DNA of 64,000 nucleotides from Pseudomonas sp. 7SR1 (GCF_900156465.1 NZ_LT707064.1:5967001-6031000); one strand, 5' to 3'; shown: positions 40,746 through 51,159, counted from the stretch's first letter. The notes: a model not told the origin generated them from the letters alone. Made by a program: numbers and translations.

Positions 40746-42614
40746 TTACGGACCGGGGATGGGAGCTGCGGCCGAGTGGCTGGCACCGCGTTGCCAATGG
40801 GCATTGGTCGCGCGCTGCAGCACTCGGGTCAGCGCTTGGAAGTTCGCCGGCTTGGTCAGAACGTCATCGGCGCCAGCGGCTCTGAAACGCTCGATCTCGC
40901 TGGAAAACGCGCTTGCGGTAAATGCAACGACATAACAGGTATCGCCACATGGAAGTTCGCGAATCCTGCGGATGGCCTCCAGACCGTCCATGACCGGCAT
41001 GTTGATATCCATGAAAATGATCCCCGGGATCGCCGCCATGCACCGGTTGATCGCCTCCTGGCCGGTTGATGCCAGGTCCGGCGAATATCCCAGCTCCTGC
41101 AGCATCGCCATGGCGACTTTCTGGCTCACGGGATGATTCTCCACCAGAAGAATATCGAGCGGGTACTGGCTGGCAAAGGATGAGTCGTAACCCGCCTGCG
41201 CCTCCTCCTCGAGGGGGATTTGCGAAACTGGAAAGATTTCCATCGGGAGCGAGAAGCTGAACGTCGACCCCACCCCGGGCTGACTGGTGAACGACAACGT
41301 TCCGCGCTGCGCCTCCACCAGGTTCTTGCAGATGGAAAGCCCCAGGCCACTCCCGGCGAAGCGCTGGTTGCTCGCCCTTGCGAGCTGGGAGAACGGCTGG
41401 AAGAGGTTGTGCTGCAGCTCCTCGGGAATGCCGATGCCGGTATCACGAATGGAAAAATCCAGCCAGGCCTGGGGGCCATGACCACTGGTCGTGACCTTGA
41501 GGGAGATCTTGCCGCTGTCGGTGAACTTGACCGCATTTCCCAGCAGGTTGATCAGTATCTGGCGAAGACAATCGCTATCGGTCTTGATCAACGATGGCAC
41601 ATCCGGCGAAACCTGGGCCTCGAGTACCACTGGCTTGTCCTGGATGTTCTGGCGGGTGATGTCGATACAGGACGAAACCAGCGCCCTGAGTTCGAAAATA
41701 GAAGGCTTGAGCTCCAGCTTGCCGGCTTCGATCTTCGCCAGGTCGAGCACGTTATCGATCAGGGAGAGCAGGGTTCGCCCGCTGGCATGAATCGTTTTCA
41801 ACAGGCGGCTTTGCTCCGGATCCAGGTCGGATCGAGCCAGTAATTCGGTCGCGCCGATGACGCTGTACATCGGCGTGCGGATTTCATGGCTCATGGTCGC
41901 CAGGAACCGGGTTTTCGAACGATCGGCCTCTTCGGCGGCCTGTTTGGCCTGGTTCAACAGCCGTTCGTTCATGTGCAGTTCCTGGAGGTGGCCGCGCATG
42001 CGCAGAAGAATGAGCGCGAGAAAGACCAGGATGGCCACGACGATGTGATACAGCGAATCGTGGTTGAGCTGCTGGTAGTAATCCTCCAGGGTAATCTCGG
42101 CCCCGGCCACATAAACCGTTCCATCCCTTGATTTCATGGGGACGAAGACAGCGCGAAAGTCCCCCCAGTGATCCGAGTAATCGATCCAGGTGGGCTGCGT
42201 ACGCTCGAAGCTGTCGAGCAGCGCCTGGCTGGCATCCGGGTAAGGATCGAAGAACCGCACGAAATTCTTCTCTCGGATTTCCTTTTCCGATGCGCTGGAG
42301 CTGATCAGGATGGCCTTGGCGTCACGCTTGATCACGCTATAGACGAAGGCGGTGCCCATGGACTCGTTGAAGCTGGAAAGCCGCTGGATGGCGTCCCAGT
42401 CCTGTTCCGGGGTCTTGGACTGCTTGTCGACCAGATTGTCATGGTAGCGGTCGCCCAGGATCGCCGAAGCGCCCAACGCGGCATGCAACAGCTTGTTATT
42501 GATGTTCTCGGTGAGTACGCCCTGGGTCTGGACATAGAGATAGTAGATGTACCCACTGGCACCTAGGACATAAGCCAGAAGTAAAGCCCATGTCTTTCGT
42601 TTGAGTTTGAACAT
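40746..42614 (-). CDS. Hybrid sensor histidine kinase
   Basis: A 622-residue inner-membrane hybrid kinase: first span (about 8-29), a periplasmic sensor domain (about 30-185), second span (about 188-207), a HisKA domain with phospho-acceptor H243 (ATMSHEIRTPM), an HATPase domain (N-box LINLLGNAVKF, DTGIGIP, GSGLGLSIC) and a C-terminal receiver with D536 (FMDINMPVMDG). In the receiver the acidic pair is E492-N493 (LVENHPVS), with Asn where Asp is usual. No separate response regulator or HPt gene adjoins it, so the output partner is elsewhere. The signal is unknown. Confidence 0.92.
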   Translation of the reverse strand: MFKLKRKTWALLLAYVLGASGYIYYLYVQTQGVLTENINNKLLHAALGASAILGDRYHDNLVDKQSKTPEQDWDAIQRLSSFNESMGTAFVYSVIKRDAKAILISSSASEKEIREKNFVRFFDPYPDASQALLDSFERTQPTWIDYSDHWGDFRAVFVPMKSRDGTVYVAGAEITLEDYYQQLNHDSLYHIVVAILVFLALILLRMRGHLQELHMNERLLNQAKQAAEEADRSKTRFLATMSHEIRTPMYSVIGATELLARSDLDPEQSRLLKTIHASGRTLLSLIDNVLDLAKIEAGKLELKPSIFELRALVSSCIDITRQNIQDKPVVLEAQVSPDVPSLIKTDSDCLRQILINLLGNAVKFTDSGKISLKVTTSGHGPQAWLDFSIRDTGIGIPEELQHNLFQPFSQLARASNQRFAGSGLGLSICKNLVEAQRGTLSFTSQPGVGSTFSFSLPMEIFPVSQIPLEEEAQAGYDSSFASQYPLDILLVENHPVSQKVAMAMLQELGYSPDLASTGQEAINRCMAAIPGIIFMDINMPVMDGLEAIRRIRELPCGDTCYVVAFTASAFSSEIERFRAAGADDVLTKPANFQALTRVLQRATNAHWQRGASHSAAAPIPGP

Positions 42615-42790
42615 CTATGACAGCCTCCCTACTGCGCGCGCCCAAGCATAGGTTGATGACCGGCGGGAAACAATTCTTATCTCCCTGGGCTCGATCATGA
42701 AGGGCCGGTGTCGACTTGACCGAGCGCCCCGTTTCCCTTCCTCGGCCGGTGTCGCAATCGCTGCAGAACTCAAACCTCAGGTGAACAGGC

Positions 42791-42829
42791 AAAAAAAAGC
42801 CCGATGTCGCTAAAGCGTTCGATCGGGCT
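42791..42829 (-). terminator. Terminator of azoR
   Basis: On the minus strand AGCCCGATCGAAC and an ATCGGGCT arm enclose a short loop and are followed by TTTTTTTT. It lies about 110 bp past the azoR stop. Confidence 0.85.
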
Positions 42830-42936
42830 ACGGCACTCAGGAGCAATAAGTGCAAAGGGAGGTTCGATGCGCAAAACGGTTTGAAGGGAAGCGCCAGGTC
42901 ACTAGACCACCTGGCGATTATCCGAGGATTAACGGA

Positions 42937-43536
42937 TCAGGCGACCTCGGCCAGTCTGGCATTGGCCTGGTTCAAGCCCTTCTCCTGGAAGTCGCCGCCC
43001 AGGTTCATGCCCTCGGCGTGGATGAAGGTCACATCATGGATGCCGATGAAGCCCATGACCTGGCGCAGGTAGGGTTCCTGATGGTCCGAACTGCCGCCGG
43101 CGTGGATCCCGCCACGGGCGGTCAGTACGAAGGCACGCTTGCCTACCAGCAGGCCCTGCGGGCCGGTGGGGGTGTATTTGAAGGTCACACCGGCGCGCAG
43201 CACATGGTCGAGCCAGGCTTTCAAGGTACTGGGGATAGCGAAGTTGTACATCGGCGCGGCCATGACCAGCACGTCGGCGGCGAGCAATTGATCGGTGAGC
43301 TGGTTGGAGCGCTCCAGCGAAGCAGTTTCCACTTCGTTGCGTTGCTCGGCAGGCTTCATCCAACCGCCCAGCAGGTTGGCGTCCAGATGAGGCACCGGGT
43401 TGACGGCCAGGTCCCGCACGCTGATTTCATCGCCGGGGTGGGCGGCTTGCCACTGCTTGATGAAGGTCTGGGTCAGTTGACGGGAAACCGAGTCTTGCTG
43501 GCGGGCACTGCTTTCGATGATCAGAACGCGGGACAT
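42937..43536 (-). CDS. azoR: FMN-dependent NADH-azoreductase
   Basis: A 199-residue flavodoxin-like oxidoreductase of the AzoR family, using NAD(P)H and FMN to reduce quinones and azo compounds by two electrons. The FMN-binding segments are visible: LIIESSARQQDSVSRQLT at the N-terminus, PMYNFAIPSTLKAWLDHVLR in the middle and TARGGIHAGG late. Length is normal for the family (about 200). It is monocistronic with its own terminator. Pseudomonads carry several AzoR paralogues; which one this is cannot be told. Confidence 0.92.
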   Translation of the reverse strand: MSRVLIIESSARQQDSVSRQLTQTFIKQWQAAHPGDEISVRDLAVNPVPHLDANLLGGWMKPAEQRNEVETASLERSNQLTDQLLAADVLVMAAPMYNFAIPSTLKAWLDHVLRAGVTFKYTPTGPQGLLVGKRAFVLTARGGIHAGGSSDHQEPYLRQVMGFIGIHDVTFIHAEGMNLGGDFQEKGLNQANARLAEVA

Positions 43537-43686
43537 GGGATGTAGCCTCCATCGGAAAATGTTGTCAGTCGATGGAGTGAAGGTTAAACGTGACCATATC
43601 GATGAAAAAGCGCAAATAACTGCTGCAAACCATCGATAATTTCGTTTATAAGCAAGGCACGCGTTGCAGCGCCGCCTTGCACCCGA

Positions 43687-44001
43687 TCATTTCGGCTTGC
43701 AGGTCAGCACGATCCGCAGCTTGATGATGTCGCGATTGAACTTGGCGGTCACGTTCTTGAACTTGCCCGCGGCGACTTCGATCTTGCGAGTGCGAGGTGC
43801 CTCGGGACCATTGCGGAACAGCACGGTACAGGCCGCGTCGGTGTTGCCATAGTTGTTGACCTGGATGGAGCCGATATCGGCGTCGGTGTCGTAGGGGGTG
43901 TAGTCGATGCTGACGCCTTCGAGGTGTTTTTCCACGTCGATGGGGTAGGCAAAGGCAGTCAGCGGCAGCAGGGCCAGCAACGCACAACAGGTTTTTTTCA
44001 T
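43687..44001 (-). CDS. Small exported protein of unknown function
   Basis: A 104-residue predicted periplasmic protein. The signal peptide MKKTCCALLALLPLTAFA is followed by a beta-rich domain with IGSIQVNNYGNTDAACTVLF and a late LTCKP; the two mature cysteines could bridge. Pseudomonas homologues are often carried under the misleading name 3-phosphoglycerate kinase, but no kinase sequence is present. It is divergent from the next LysR gene with 50 bp between. Confidence 0.8.
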   Translation of the reverse strand: MKKTCCALLALLPLTAFAYPIDVEKHLEGVSIDYTPYDTDADIGSIQVNNYGNTDAACTVLFRNGPEAPRTRKIEVAAGKFKNVTAKFNRDIIKLRIVLTCKPK

Positions 44002-44051
44002 TCGGCAGTCTCCACCCGGGGACCGCCAGCTTAGGACAAGAGGAGCTCAAT

Positions 44052-44975
44052 ATGAAAGCGCCCCGTGTGACCCTTGATCAATGGCGAACGTTGCAGGCGG
44101 TAGTGGACCACGGCGGCTTCGCCCAGGCCGCCGAAGTGTTGCACCGCTCCCAGTCATCGGTGAGCTACACCGTGGCCCGCATGCAGGACCAGCTCGGCGT
44201 GCCGCTGCTGCGCATCGATGGACGCAAGGCCGTGCTGACCGAAGCCGGGGGCGTGCTGTTGCGTCGTTCCCGGCAACTGGTTAAACAGGCCAGCCAACTG
44301 GAGGACCTGGCCCATCACATGGAACAAGGCTGGGAAGCGGAAGTGCGCCTGGTGGTCGACGCCGCCTACCCCACCGCCCGTCTCGTACGGGCGCTGACGG
44401 CATTCATGCCCCAGAGCCGCGGTTGCCGGGTGCGCCTGCGCGAGGAGGTGCTGTCCGGCGTCGAAGAAGTATTGCTCGAAGGCGTGGCCGACCTGGCCAT
44501 CAGCGGTTTCAGCATTCCCGGTTACCTGGGGGCGGAATTGAGCGACGTGGAATTCGTCGCGGTGGCCCATCCCGAACACGCCCTGCATCGGCTCAATCGC
44601 GAACTCAGTTTCCAGGACCTGGAAAGCCAGCTGCAGGTGGTGATCCGCGACTCCGGTCGCCAGCAGCCCCGTGACGTGGGCTGGCTCGGCGCCGAGCAGC
44701 GCTGGACCGTCGGCAGCCTCGCCACCGCCGCCACCTTCGTCAGCAGCGGCCTGGGCTTCGCCTGGCTGCCCCGGCACATGATCGAACGGGAATTGAGAGA
44801 AGGCACGCTTAAGCGGCTACCCTTGGACCAGGGCGGCAGTCGCAACCCGAGCTTCTATCTGTATTCGAACAAGGAAAAACCCTTGGGGCCGGCCACGCAG
44901 ATTCTCATCGAACTGCTGCGCACCTTCGACACCGCGCCGCTGGATGCGCCCTTTGCCGCCCCTGAACAAGCCTGA
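44052..44975 (+). CDS. LysR-family transcriptional regulator
   Basis: A 307-residue LysR-type regulator (VTLDQWRTLQAVVDHGGFAQ; HRSQSSVSYTVARMQDQLGV; C-terminal effector domain from about residue 90). GAGGAG lies 7 nt before ATG. The alpha/beta-hydrolase gene begins 14 bp after its stop, so the two are probably co-transcribed with the PpiA gene that follows. Target genes are not evident. Confidence 0.9.
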   Translation: MKAPRVTLDQWRTLQAVVDHGGFAQAAEVLHRSQSSVSYTVARMQDQLGVPLLRIDGRKAVLTEAGGVLLRRSRQLVKQASQLEDLAHHMEQGWEAEVRLVVDAAYPTARLVRALTAFMPQSRGCRVRLREEVLSGVEEVLLEGVADLAISGFSIPGYLGAELSDVEFVAVAHPEHALHRLNRELSFQDLESQLQVVIRDSGRQQPRDVGWLGAEQRWTVGSLATAATFVSSGLGFAWLPRHMIERELREGTLKRLPLDQGGSRNPSFYLYSNKEKPLGPATQILIELLRTFDTAPLDAPFAAPEQA

Positions 44976-44989
44976 CAAGGATTTCGCCG

Positions 44990-45793
44990 ATGGCCTATTT
45001 CGTTCATGAAGATTGCAACCTGCATTACGAGGAATATGGCCACGGCGCCCCGTTGGTCCTGGTCCACGGGCTGGGCTCCAGCACTCAGGACTGGGAAAAG
45101 CAGATCCCGGTGTTATCCGCCCATTACCGCCTGATCGTCGTGGACGTGCGCGGCCACGGCCGTTCCGACAAACCCCGCGGGCGCTACAGCATCGAAGCCT
45201 TCAGCGCCGACCTGGTGGCCCTGATCGAGCACCTGGCCCTGGGCCCGGTGCACTTGGTGGGTTGGTCCATGGGAGGCATGATCGGCTTTCAACTGGCCGT
45301 GGACGAACCCCGCCTGGTCAGGAGCCTGTGCATCGTCAACAGCGCTCCCCAGGTCAAGATCCGTACCGCGGACGATTGCTGGCAATGGTTCAAGCGCTGG
45401 AGCCTGATGCGCATCCTCAGCCTGGAAACCATCGGCAAGGCCCTCGGTGCCAAGCTTTTCCCCAAGCCCCACCAGAGCGCCCTGCGACTGGAAATGGCCC
45501 GGCGCTGGGCAACCAATGACAAACATGCTTATCTCGCCAGCTTCGACGCCGTCGTGGGCTGGGGGGTCCAGGAACGACTTTCCCGGATCGCCTGTCCAAC
45601 CCTGGTCATCTGCGCCGATCACGACTACACCCCGGTGGCAGTCAAAGAAGCCTATGTAAAGCTGCTGCCCGATGCGCGGCTGGTAGTCATCGCCGATTCA
45701 CGGCACGCTACCCCGCTGGATCAACCCGAACACTTCAACCAAACCCTGCTCGACTTCCTGATCGCAGTCGACTCCACCCCTCAGGATCATTGA
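44990..45793 (+). CDS. Alpha/beta-hydrolase
   Basis: A 267-residue hydrolase of the alpha/beta fold. The nucleophile elbow is GWSMGG (S93), the oxyanion region HGLGSS, and the acid/base come from CADHDYTP and [14 protein letters not shown] near the C-terminus. The sequence resembles the 3-oxoadipate enol-lactonase/esterase group, but no aromatic catabolism genes are nearby, so the substrate is undetermined. It is downstream of a LysR gene (14 bp) and upstream of ppiA (4 bp). Confidence 0.88.
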   Translation: MAYFVHEDCNLHYEEYGHGAPLVLVHGLGSSTQDWEKQIPVLSAHYRLIVVDVRGHGRSDKPRGRYSIEAFSADLVALIEHLALGPVHLVGWSMGGMIGFQLAVDEPRLVRSLCIVNSAPQVKIRTADDCWQWFKRWSLMRILSLETIGKALGAKLFPKPHQSALRLEMARRWATNDKHAYLASFDAVVGWGVQERLSRIACPTLVICADHDYTPVAVKEAYVKLLPDARLVVIADSRHATPLDQPEHFNQTLLDFLIAVDSTPQDH

Positions 45794-45797
45794 ACCC

Positions 45798-46364
45798 ATG
45801 CTGAAAAACATCGCCCTCGCCGTCGGCTCCGTCCTGTTTGCCGCCAACCTGATGGCCGCGCAGCCGGCCAAGGCGCCCCACGTAGTGCTGGAGACCACCA
45901 ACGGCCAGATCGAAATCGAACTGGACCCGGTCAAGGCTCCCGTCAGTACGCAGAACTTTCTCGAGTACGTGGACAGCGGCTTCTACAACGGCACGATCTT
46001 CCACCGGGTGATCCCGGGCTTCATGGCCCAGGGCGGTGGCTTCACCCCGCAGATGCGACAGAAGGACACCAAGGACCCGATCAAGAACGAAGCCAGCAAC
46101 GGCCTGCATAACGTACGCGGCACCCTGGCCATGGCCCGCACGTCCAACCCGAATTCGGCCACCAGCCAATTTTTCATCAACGTCGCCGACAATGCGTTCC
46201 TCGACCCAGGCCGCGACGCCGGCTACGCGGTCTTCGGCAAAGTGGTCAAGGGCATGGACGTGGTGGACATCATCGTCAACTCCCCCGCCGCTACCAAACA
46301 AGGCATGCAAAACGTGCCGATCGATCCTGTGATCATCAAGTCGGCCAAGCGCGTCGACCAATAA
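45798..46364 (+). CDS. ppiA: Periplasmic peptidyl-prolyl cis-trans isomerase (cyclophilin)
   Basis: A 188-residue cyclophilin with a signal peptide ([20 protein letters not shown], cleavage near MAA-QPA). Active-site segments are intact: [16 protein letters not shown] (catalytic Arg), [20 protein letters not shown] and [12 protein letters not shown]. It catalyses proline isomerisation during folding of exported proteins. The start lies 4 bp after the preceding hydrolase stop, suggesting translational coupling. A G-C-rich hairpin (46382-46407) separates it from the ABC exporter. Confidence 0.93.
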   Translation: MLKNIALAVGSVLFAANLMAAQPAKAPHVVLETTNGQIEIELDPVKAPVSTQNFLEYVDSGFYNGTIFHRVIPGFMAQGGGFTPQMRQKDTKDPIKNEASNGLHNVRGTLAMARTSNPNSATSQFFINVADNAFLDPGRDAGYAVFGKVVKGMDVVDIIVNSPAATKQGMQNVPIDPVIIKSAKRVDQ

Positions 46365-46445
46365 AGGCACAGGGCAAGCCTGAGCGGCGGCTGATCGAGC
46401 GCCGCTCACAGCAGAAAGGAGAGCCCTCGCCCGGGCTGTTTATCC

Positions 46446-48278
46446 ATGGTTTACCGCCGTTTCGAAAAACTGATCGACATCTTCCGCGACGCGCCGAGCG
46501 CCGCTCCACCTGACCGCGTCCTGCCCTTCTACACCTACTACCTGAAGCAGGTCTGGCCAAGCTTCGCCGTGCTGCTGGTGGTGGGCTTGATCGGCGCCCT
46601 GATCGAAGTGGCGCTGTTCAGCTACCTGAGCCGCATCATCGACCTGGCCCAGGGCACGCCCAACGTCGACTTCTTCAAGATCCACGGCCTGGAGCTGGCG
46701 TGGATGGCAGTGGTGGCGTTGATCCTGCGGCCCATTTTCGTGGCCCTGCATGACCTGCTGGTGCACCAGACCCTGAGCCCCGGCATGACCAGCCTGATCC
46801 GCTGGCAGAATCACAGCTATGTGCTCAAGCAGAGCCTGAATTTCTTCCAGAACGACTTCGCCGGACGCATCGCCCAGCGCATCATGCAGACCGGCAACTC
46901 CCTGCGCGATTCGGCGGTACAGGCCGTGGACGCGCTGTGGCACGTGCTGATCTACGCCATCAGTTCGCTGGTGCTGTTCGCCGAAGCCGACTGGCGCCTG
47001 ATGATCCCGCTGCTGCTGTGGATCAGCGCCTACATCGGCGCGCTCTACTACTTCGTGCCACGGGTCAAGGAACGCTCCGTGGTGTCCTCCGATGCCCGCT
47101 CCAAGCTCATGGGCCGGATCGTCGACGGCTACACCAACATCACCACCCTGAAGCTGTTCGCCCATACCCATTTCGAACAGCAGTACGCACGCGAGGCCAT
47201 CGAGGAGCAGACCGAAAAGGCCCAGCTGGCCGGTCGCGTGGTGACCAGCATGGACGTGGTGATCACCAGCATGAACGGGATGCTGATCGTCGGCACCACC
47301 GCCTTGGCGCTGTGGCTATGGACCCAATCGCTGATCAGCGTCGGCGCCATTGCCCTGGCGACGGGGCTGGTGATTCGTATCGTCAACATGTCCGGCTGGA
47401 TCATGTGGGTGGTCAATGGCATCTTCGAGAACATCGGCATGGTCCAGGACGGCCTGCAGACCATCGCCCAACCAGTTACCGTCACCGACCGCGACCACGC
47501 CAAGCCCCTGGAGGTGGCCCGTGGTGAAGTGCGCTTCGAGCATGTGGATTTCCACTATGGCAAGAAGAGCGGCGTGATCAGCGACCTGAACCTGACCATC
47601 AGGCCAGGGGAAAAGATCGGCCTGATCGGCCCGTCCGGCGCGGGGAAATCCACCCTGGTCAACCTGTTGCTGCGCCTGTATGACGTACAGGGCGGACGCA
47701 TTCTCATCGACGGCCAGGACATCGCCGAAGTGAGCCAGGAAAGCCTGCGCGAACGGATTGGCATGATCACCCAGGACACCTCGCTGCTGCACCGCTCGAT
47801 TCGCGACAACCTGCTCTACGGCAAGCCCGACGCCACCGATGCGCAGCTATGGGAAGCCGTACACAAGGCCCGGGCCGATGAGTTCATCCCGTTGTTATCC
47901 GATGCCCAGGGCCGTACCGGTTTCGATGCCCATGTGGGCGAGCGCGGCGTGAAACTGTCTGGCGGCCAGCGCCAGCGCATCGCCATTGCCCGGGTGCTGC
48001 TCAAGGATGCGCCGATCCTGATCATGGACGAAGCGACCTCAGCCCTGGACTCCGAAGTGGAGGCCGCCATCCAGGAAAGCCTGGAGACGCTGATGCAGGG
48101 CAAGACCGTGATCGCCATTGCCCACCGCCTCTCGACCATCGCTCGCATGGACCGCCTGGTGGTACTGGAAAACGGCCGCATCGCCGAAACCGGCAGCCAT
48201 GCCGAACTGCTGGCCCACGGCGGGTTGTATGCGCGGTTATGGCAGCATCAGACCGGAGGGTTCGTGGGGATCGACTGA
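46446..48278 (+). CDS. ABC exporter, fused permease and ATPase
   Basis: A 610-residue half-transporter: a six-span type IV exporter domain (about 30-345) followed by an ATPase (about 365-600) with Walker A GPSGAGKST, Q-loop ITQDTSLLHRS, signature LSGGQRQR, Walker B ILIMDEATSALD and the H-loop IAIAHRLST. The N-terminal FEKLIDIFRDAPSAAPPDRV extension and length match the MsbA/YwjA-like group common in pseudomonads. It works as a homodimer; substrate (lipid, peptide or drug) is not known. Confidence 0.92.
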   Translation: MVYRRFEKLIDIFRDAPSAAPPDRVLPFYTYYLKQVWPSFAVLLVVGLIGALIEVALFSYLSRIIDLAQGTPNVDFFKIHGLELAWMAVVALILRPIFVALHDLLVHQTLSPGMTSLIRWQNHSYVLKQSLNFFQNDFAGRIAQRIMQTGNSLRDSAVQAVDALWHVLIYAISSLVLFAEADWRLMIPLLLWISAYIGALYYFVPRVKERSVVSSDARSKLMGRIVDGYTNITTLKLFAHTHFEQQYAREAIEEQTEKAQLAGRVVTSMDVVITSMNGMLIVGTTALALWLWTQSLISVGAIALATGLVIRIVNMSGWIMWVVNGIFENIGMVQDGLQTIAQPVTVTDRDHAKPLEVARGEVRFEHVDFHYGKKSGVISDLNLTIRPGEKIGLIGPSGAGKSTLVNLLLRLYDVQGGRILIDGQDIAEVSQESLRERIGMITQDTSLLHRSIRDNLLYGKPDATDAQLWEAVHKARADEFIPLLSDAQGRTGFDAHVGERGVKLSGGQRQRIAIARVLLKDAPILIMDEATSALDSEVEAAIQESLETLMQGKTVIAIAHRLSTIARMDRLVVLENGRIAETGSHAELLAHGGLYARLWQHQTGGFVGID

Positions 48279-48329
48279 GCTGAGAGGTGTGGCTTGGCCC
48301 CATGAACAAGGAGCTGACGGCTTGCTCAC

Positions 48330-48453
48330 TGTGGCGAGGGGATTTATCCCCATCGGGCTCCTGGCAGGCTGAACCCGGCTGGCCTGACAGAGCGCAGTCT
48401 CAGGTTTTTGGGTTGCTGCGCAACCCAGCGGGAATAAATCCCCTCGCCACAGG
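48330..48453. repeat. Long inverted intergenic repeat (TGTGGCGAGGGGATT class)
   Basis: TGTGGCGAGGGGATTTATCC at the left and GGAATAAATCCCCTCGCCAC at the right are inverted copies separated by about 85 bp, with an inner GGGTTGCTGCGCAACCC hairpin. It lies between convergent genes. Confidence 0.82.
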
Positions 48454-48475
48454 GGCCGGTGTCGGTCAGCCGATA

Positions 48476-49600
48476 TCAGCACTGCCGATACGGCAGTGCC
48501 ATCCTGGCCTCTTCGGCATAGGCCAACACGCCTTCATGCTCGCGGGCGAGGAAATCCGCCACTGCCGCTTTCAACCCGGGGTGGCGCAGGTAATGCCAGG
48601 AGCGGGTGATCACCGGCTCGAAACCGCGAATCAGCTTATGCTCGCCCTGGGCACCCGCATCGAAACGCTGCAAACCGTGGGCAATGGCGTAGTCCATGCC
48701 CTGGTAGAAACAGGTTTCGAAATGCAGGCGGTCGAACTCCGCCAGGCAGCCCCAATAGCGCCCGTAGAAGCTGTCGCCCCCCACCAGGCTGAATGCCATC
48801 GCCACCGGCCGGGTGCCTTGCCTGGCCAGGACCACGCGAATGGCCTCGGGCATGCGTTCGGCCAACAGGCTGAAAAATGCCCGGGTCAGGTACGGCGCCT
48901 GCCGGCGTATCGCATAGGTATTGGCGTAACAGGCATAGACAAAATCCCACGACGCCTCATCCAGTTGATGCCCCTCGAGCCATTCGAACTCGATGCCCTG
49001 CCCTGCCACCTGCTCGCGTTCCTTGCGCATCTGCTTGCGCTTGCGGGAACTGAGCACGTCGAGGAAATCCTGGAAATCCCGATAACCGCGATTCTGCCAG
49101 TGGTACTGGCAGCCGATTCGCTGCAGCCAGCCCTCCTGCCCGGCCAGCGCCGAGTCGGTGAAGGCGTCGGTAAAGTTGATATGGGCGCTGGATAGCCCTT
49201 CGATTTCCAGGTAGCCCGGCAGGCTGGCCAGCAACTCCAGGCCGTCCTCGACCCGAGCCGCCAGCAGTCGCGGACCGCTGACCGGGCTGAACGGCACCGC
49301 CGTCAGCAGCTTGGGGTAATAGTCGATCCCGGCACGGGCACAGGCGTCGGCCCAGCCATGATCGAACACATATTCGCCGTAGGAATGCCACTTGCGATAA
49401 CTGGGCAAGGCGGCCAGCAGACGACCCTCTTCGATATGCAGCAGATGTTCCGGCCGCCAGCCGGATTGCGCGCCCAGGCTGGCGCTGTCTTCCAACGCGC
49501 CCAGGAAGGCGTGGCGCAGGAACGGTTGGTTGGCGGGCACCAGTGCGTCCCACTCTTGAGGCGCGATGGCGGACAGGTTGTCCAGGACGTGTAGCGGCAT
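48476..49600 (-). CDS. GNAT/FemAB-like acyltransferase (DUF482 family)
   Basis: A 374-residue protein of the COG3146/DUF482 family, with two GNAT-like folds as in peptidoglycan bridge-forming enzymes. Conserved segments are WDALVPANQPFLRHAFLGAL, SAHINFTDAF, RKQMRKEREQVAGQGIEFEW and YGRYWGCLAEFDRLHFETCF. ATG at 49600 starts MPLHVLDNLSAIAPQEWDAL at the family's usual beginning; the frame continues upstream over the next gene's terminator side and is not used. Acyl donor and acceptor are unknown. Confidence 0.87.
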   Translation of the reverse strand: MPLHVLDNLSAIAPQEWDALVPANQPFLRHAFLGALEDSASLGAQSGWRPEHLLHIEEGRLLAALPSYRKWHSYGEYVFDHGWADACARAGIDYYPKLLTAVPFSPVSGPRLLAARVEDGLELLASLPGYLEIEGLSSAHINFTDAFTDSALAGQEGWLQRIGCQYHWQNRGYRDFQDFLDVLSSRKRKQMRKEREQVAGQGIEFEWLEGHQLDEASWDFVYACYANTYAIRRQAPYLTRAFFSLLAERMPEAIRVVLARQGTRPVAMAFSLVGGDSFYGRYWGCLAEFDRLHFETCFYQGMDYAIAHGLQRFDAGAQGEHKLIRGFEPVITRSWHYLRHPGLKAAVADFLAREHEGVLAYAEEARMALPYRQC

Positions 49601-49663
49601 GCGGTTCCCCGATCTCCAGACTGCGGATGGGGCGAGTATCGCCGATCTCGGCCTGCGCACCAT

Positions 49664-49686
49664 AAAAAAACCCCGCCGGAGCGGGG
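49664..49686 (-). terminator. Terminator of the OprO/OprP porin gene
   Basis: On the minus strand GACCCCGC and GCGGGG enclose TCCG and are followed by TTTTTTT. It lies 54 bp after the porin stop. Confidence 0.88.
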
Positions 49687-49739
49687 TCGAAAGGAGCTTT
49701 AACGGATGAAGAAAGAGCTCTGTATCAAGTCAGCGCGAT

Positions 49740-51050
49740 TCAGAACACGTACTGGGCACGGACCACGAAGCCGTCACCGTCGTCATCGCCATTGGCGTTG
49801 GTGACCTTGTCGGTCTTGGCCTTGATGTAGGCACCGGTGATTTTCACGGCTTCGTTGGCGTACCAGTTCACACCCAGGTTGTGCACCTTGGCTTCGGCAT
49901 CGCCCACTTCACGGGTGGCCGAGGCCGTGGTGATGTTGTCGTCCTCGACGGTCAGGCTGTCGAAGCGATAGAACAGTTCCCAGGCACCGATGGACTTGTT
50001 CTGAGGCTTGATCGAATCGAATTTGCCGACCTTGTAGCCACGGGACTCACCGGTGAGGGTGTAGGCGCCCTGCACGTAGAAACCGTGGCCCTTGATGTCT
50101 TCGAAACCGTCGGCGTCAGCCTTGGTCTTGCGGGTGACGTATTCACCCTGGATCGAGGCCGGGCCCATGGCGAAGGCGGCTTCCAGGCCGAACGCGGTGT
50201 CACGGTCGTAGGAGCCGGCCGGCGAGTTGTTGGCACCGCCCAGTACCGGACGGTTGCCGTTCGGACCGGCATCGTTGCCGCCGAGGGTTTCCACGCCACG
50301 CATCCCCAGGCGGGAGCGATAACGCGCGTCGAACACGGTGTCGGACACGTCACGGGAAGCCACGTTCACACCGAAGTGCAGCACGTTGCCGGCGTCATGC
50401 ATCGGCGCGAACACGAAACGGCCGTTGACTTGCTTGACGCTGTCGCCGTCGGTGTCGTCGGTGTCCTTGCTGAACACACCGGCCGAGGCATAGAACGAAT
50501 CGGCGAAGGTGCTGGAGGCTTGCAGGCCCAGGCCGTTCTGGTGGCTGTTGGTCCAGTCGATCAGGTCGTAGGCAGCGTTGCGCTCAGGTGCGGTGACCCA
50601 CTTGGAGCTGGTGGCTTTTTCCAGGCCGAAGTCGGGGTCGAAACGACCGACCTTGATCGAAACCGGCTTGAAGCCGTTGTAGGCCAGGGACGCTTCGTCG
50701 AAATAGCCGTTGTCGGAGTCGCCGCTGTTGTGGGACATGTCGTAGTTGATGGTGTAGGCCCAATCCGTGTACAGCACGCCGGACAGTTCCAGGAAGGCGC
50801 GGCGGATGTAGGCGGCATCGGCCGAATTGCCGTTGTCGGTGTAGATGCCGTCGAACTGGCTGTAGTCAGCCTGCAAACGACCGCCAAGCTTGAAGCTGAA
50901 CTCTTTGTCAGTGGTGGCGACTTCAAGGCCGCCCTTGGTTTTGACCACGATATCGGCGCCGTCGGTGGTGACGGTACCGGCGAAAGCCTGGGCGGTTACT
51001 GCCATTGCCAGCGCGCTGGCGGCAAAACCTGCGAAGTGCTTACGGATCAT
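49740..51050 (-). CDS. OprO/OprP-type phosphate-selective porin
   Basis: A 436-residue outer-membrane porin: signal peptide ([12 protein letters not shown], cleaved before GTV), a short N-terminal segment, then a 16-strand barrel ([47 protein letters not shown]) ending in Val-Phe (RAQYVF). The family includes the phosphate channel OprP and the polyphosphate channel OprO. A Pho-box half-site lies about 120 bp upstream. OprP against OprO cannot be separated without alignment of the pore arginine and tyrosine residues. Confidence 0.92.
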   Translation of the reverse strand: MIRKHFAGFAASALAMAVTAQAFAGTVTTDGADIVVKTKGGLEVATTDKEFSFKLGGRLQADYSQFDGIYTDNGNSADAAYIRRAFLELSGVLYTDWAYTINYDMSHNSGDSDNGYFDEASLAYNGFKPVSIKVGRFDPDFGLEKATSSKWVTAPERNAAYDLIDWTNSHQNGLGLQASSTFADSFYASAGVFSKDTDDTDGDSVKQVNGRFVFAPMHDAGNVLHFGVNVASRDVSDTVFDARYRSRLGMRGVETLGGNDAGPNGNRPVLGGANNSPAGSYDRDTAFGLEAAFAMGPASIQGEYVTRKTKADADGFEDIKGHGFYVQGAYTLTGESRGYKVGKFDSIKPQNKSIGAWELFYRFDSLTVEDDNITTASATREVGDAEAKVHNLGVNWYANEAVKITGAYIKAKTDKVTNANGDDDGDGFVVRAQYVF

Positions 51051-51159
51051 CGAAGAATTCCCCTGTTGGTAGTCTATGCGTTAGAAAACACGCGGAAACG
51101 GGCCCGCTGGTGTTGGGAGGGGATCTTGGCGGCGGGTTGTGTCAGGCAAGTTGCCATCA

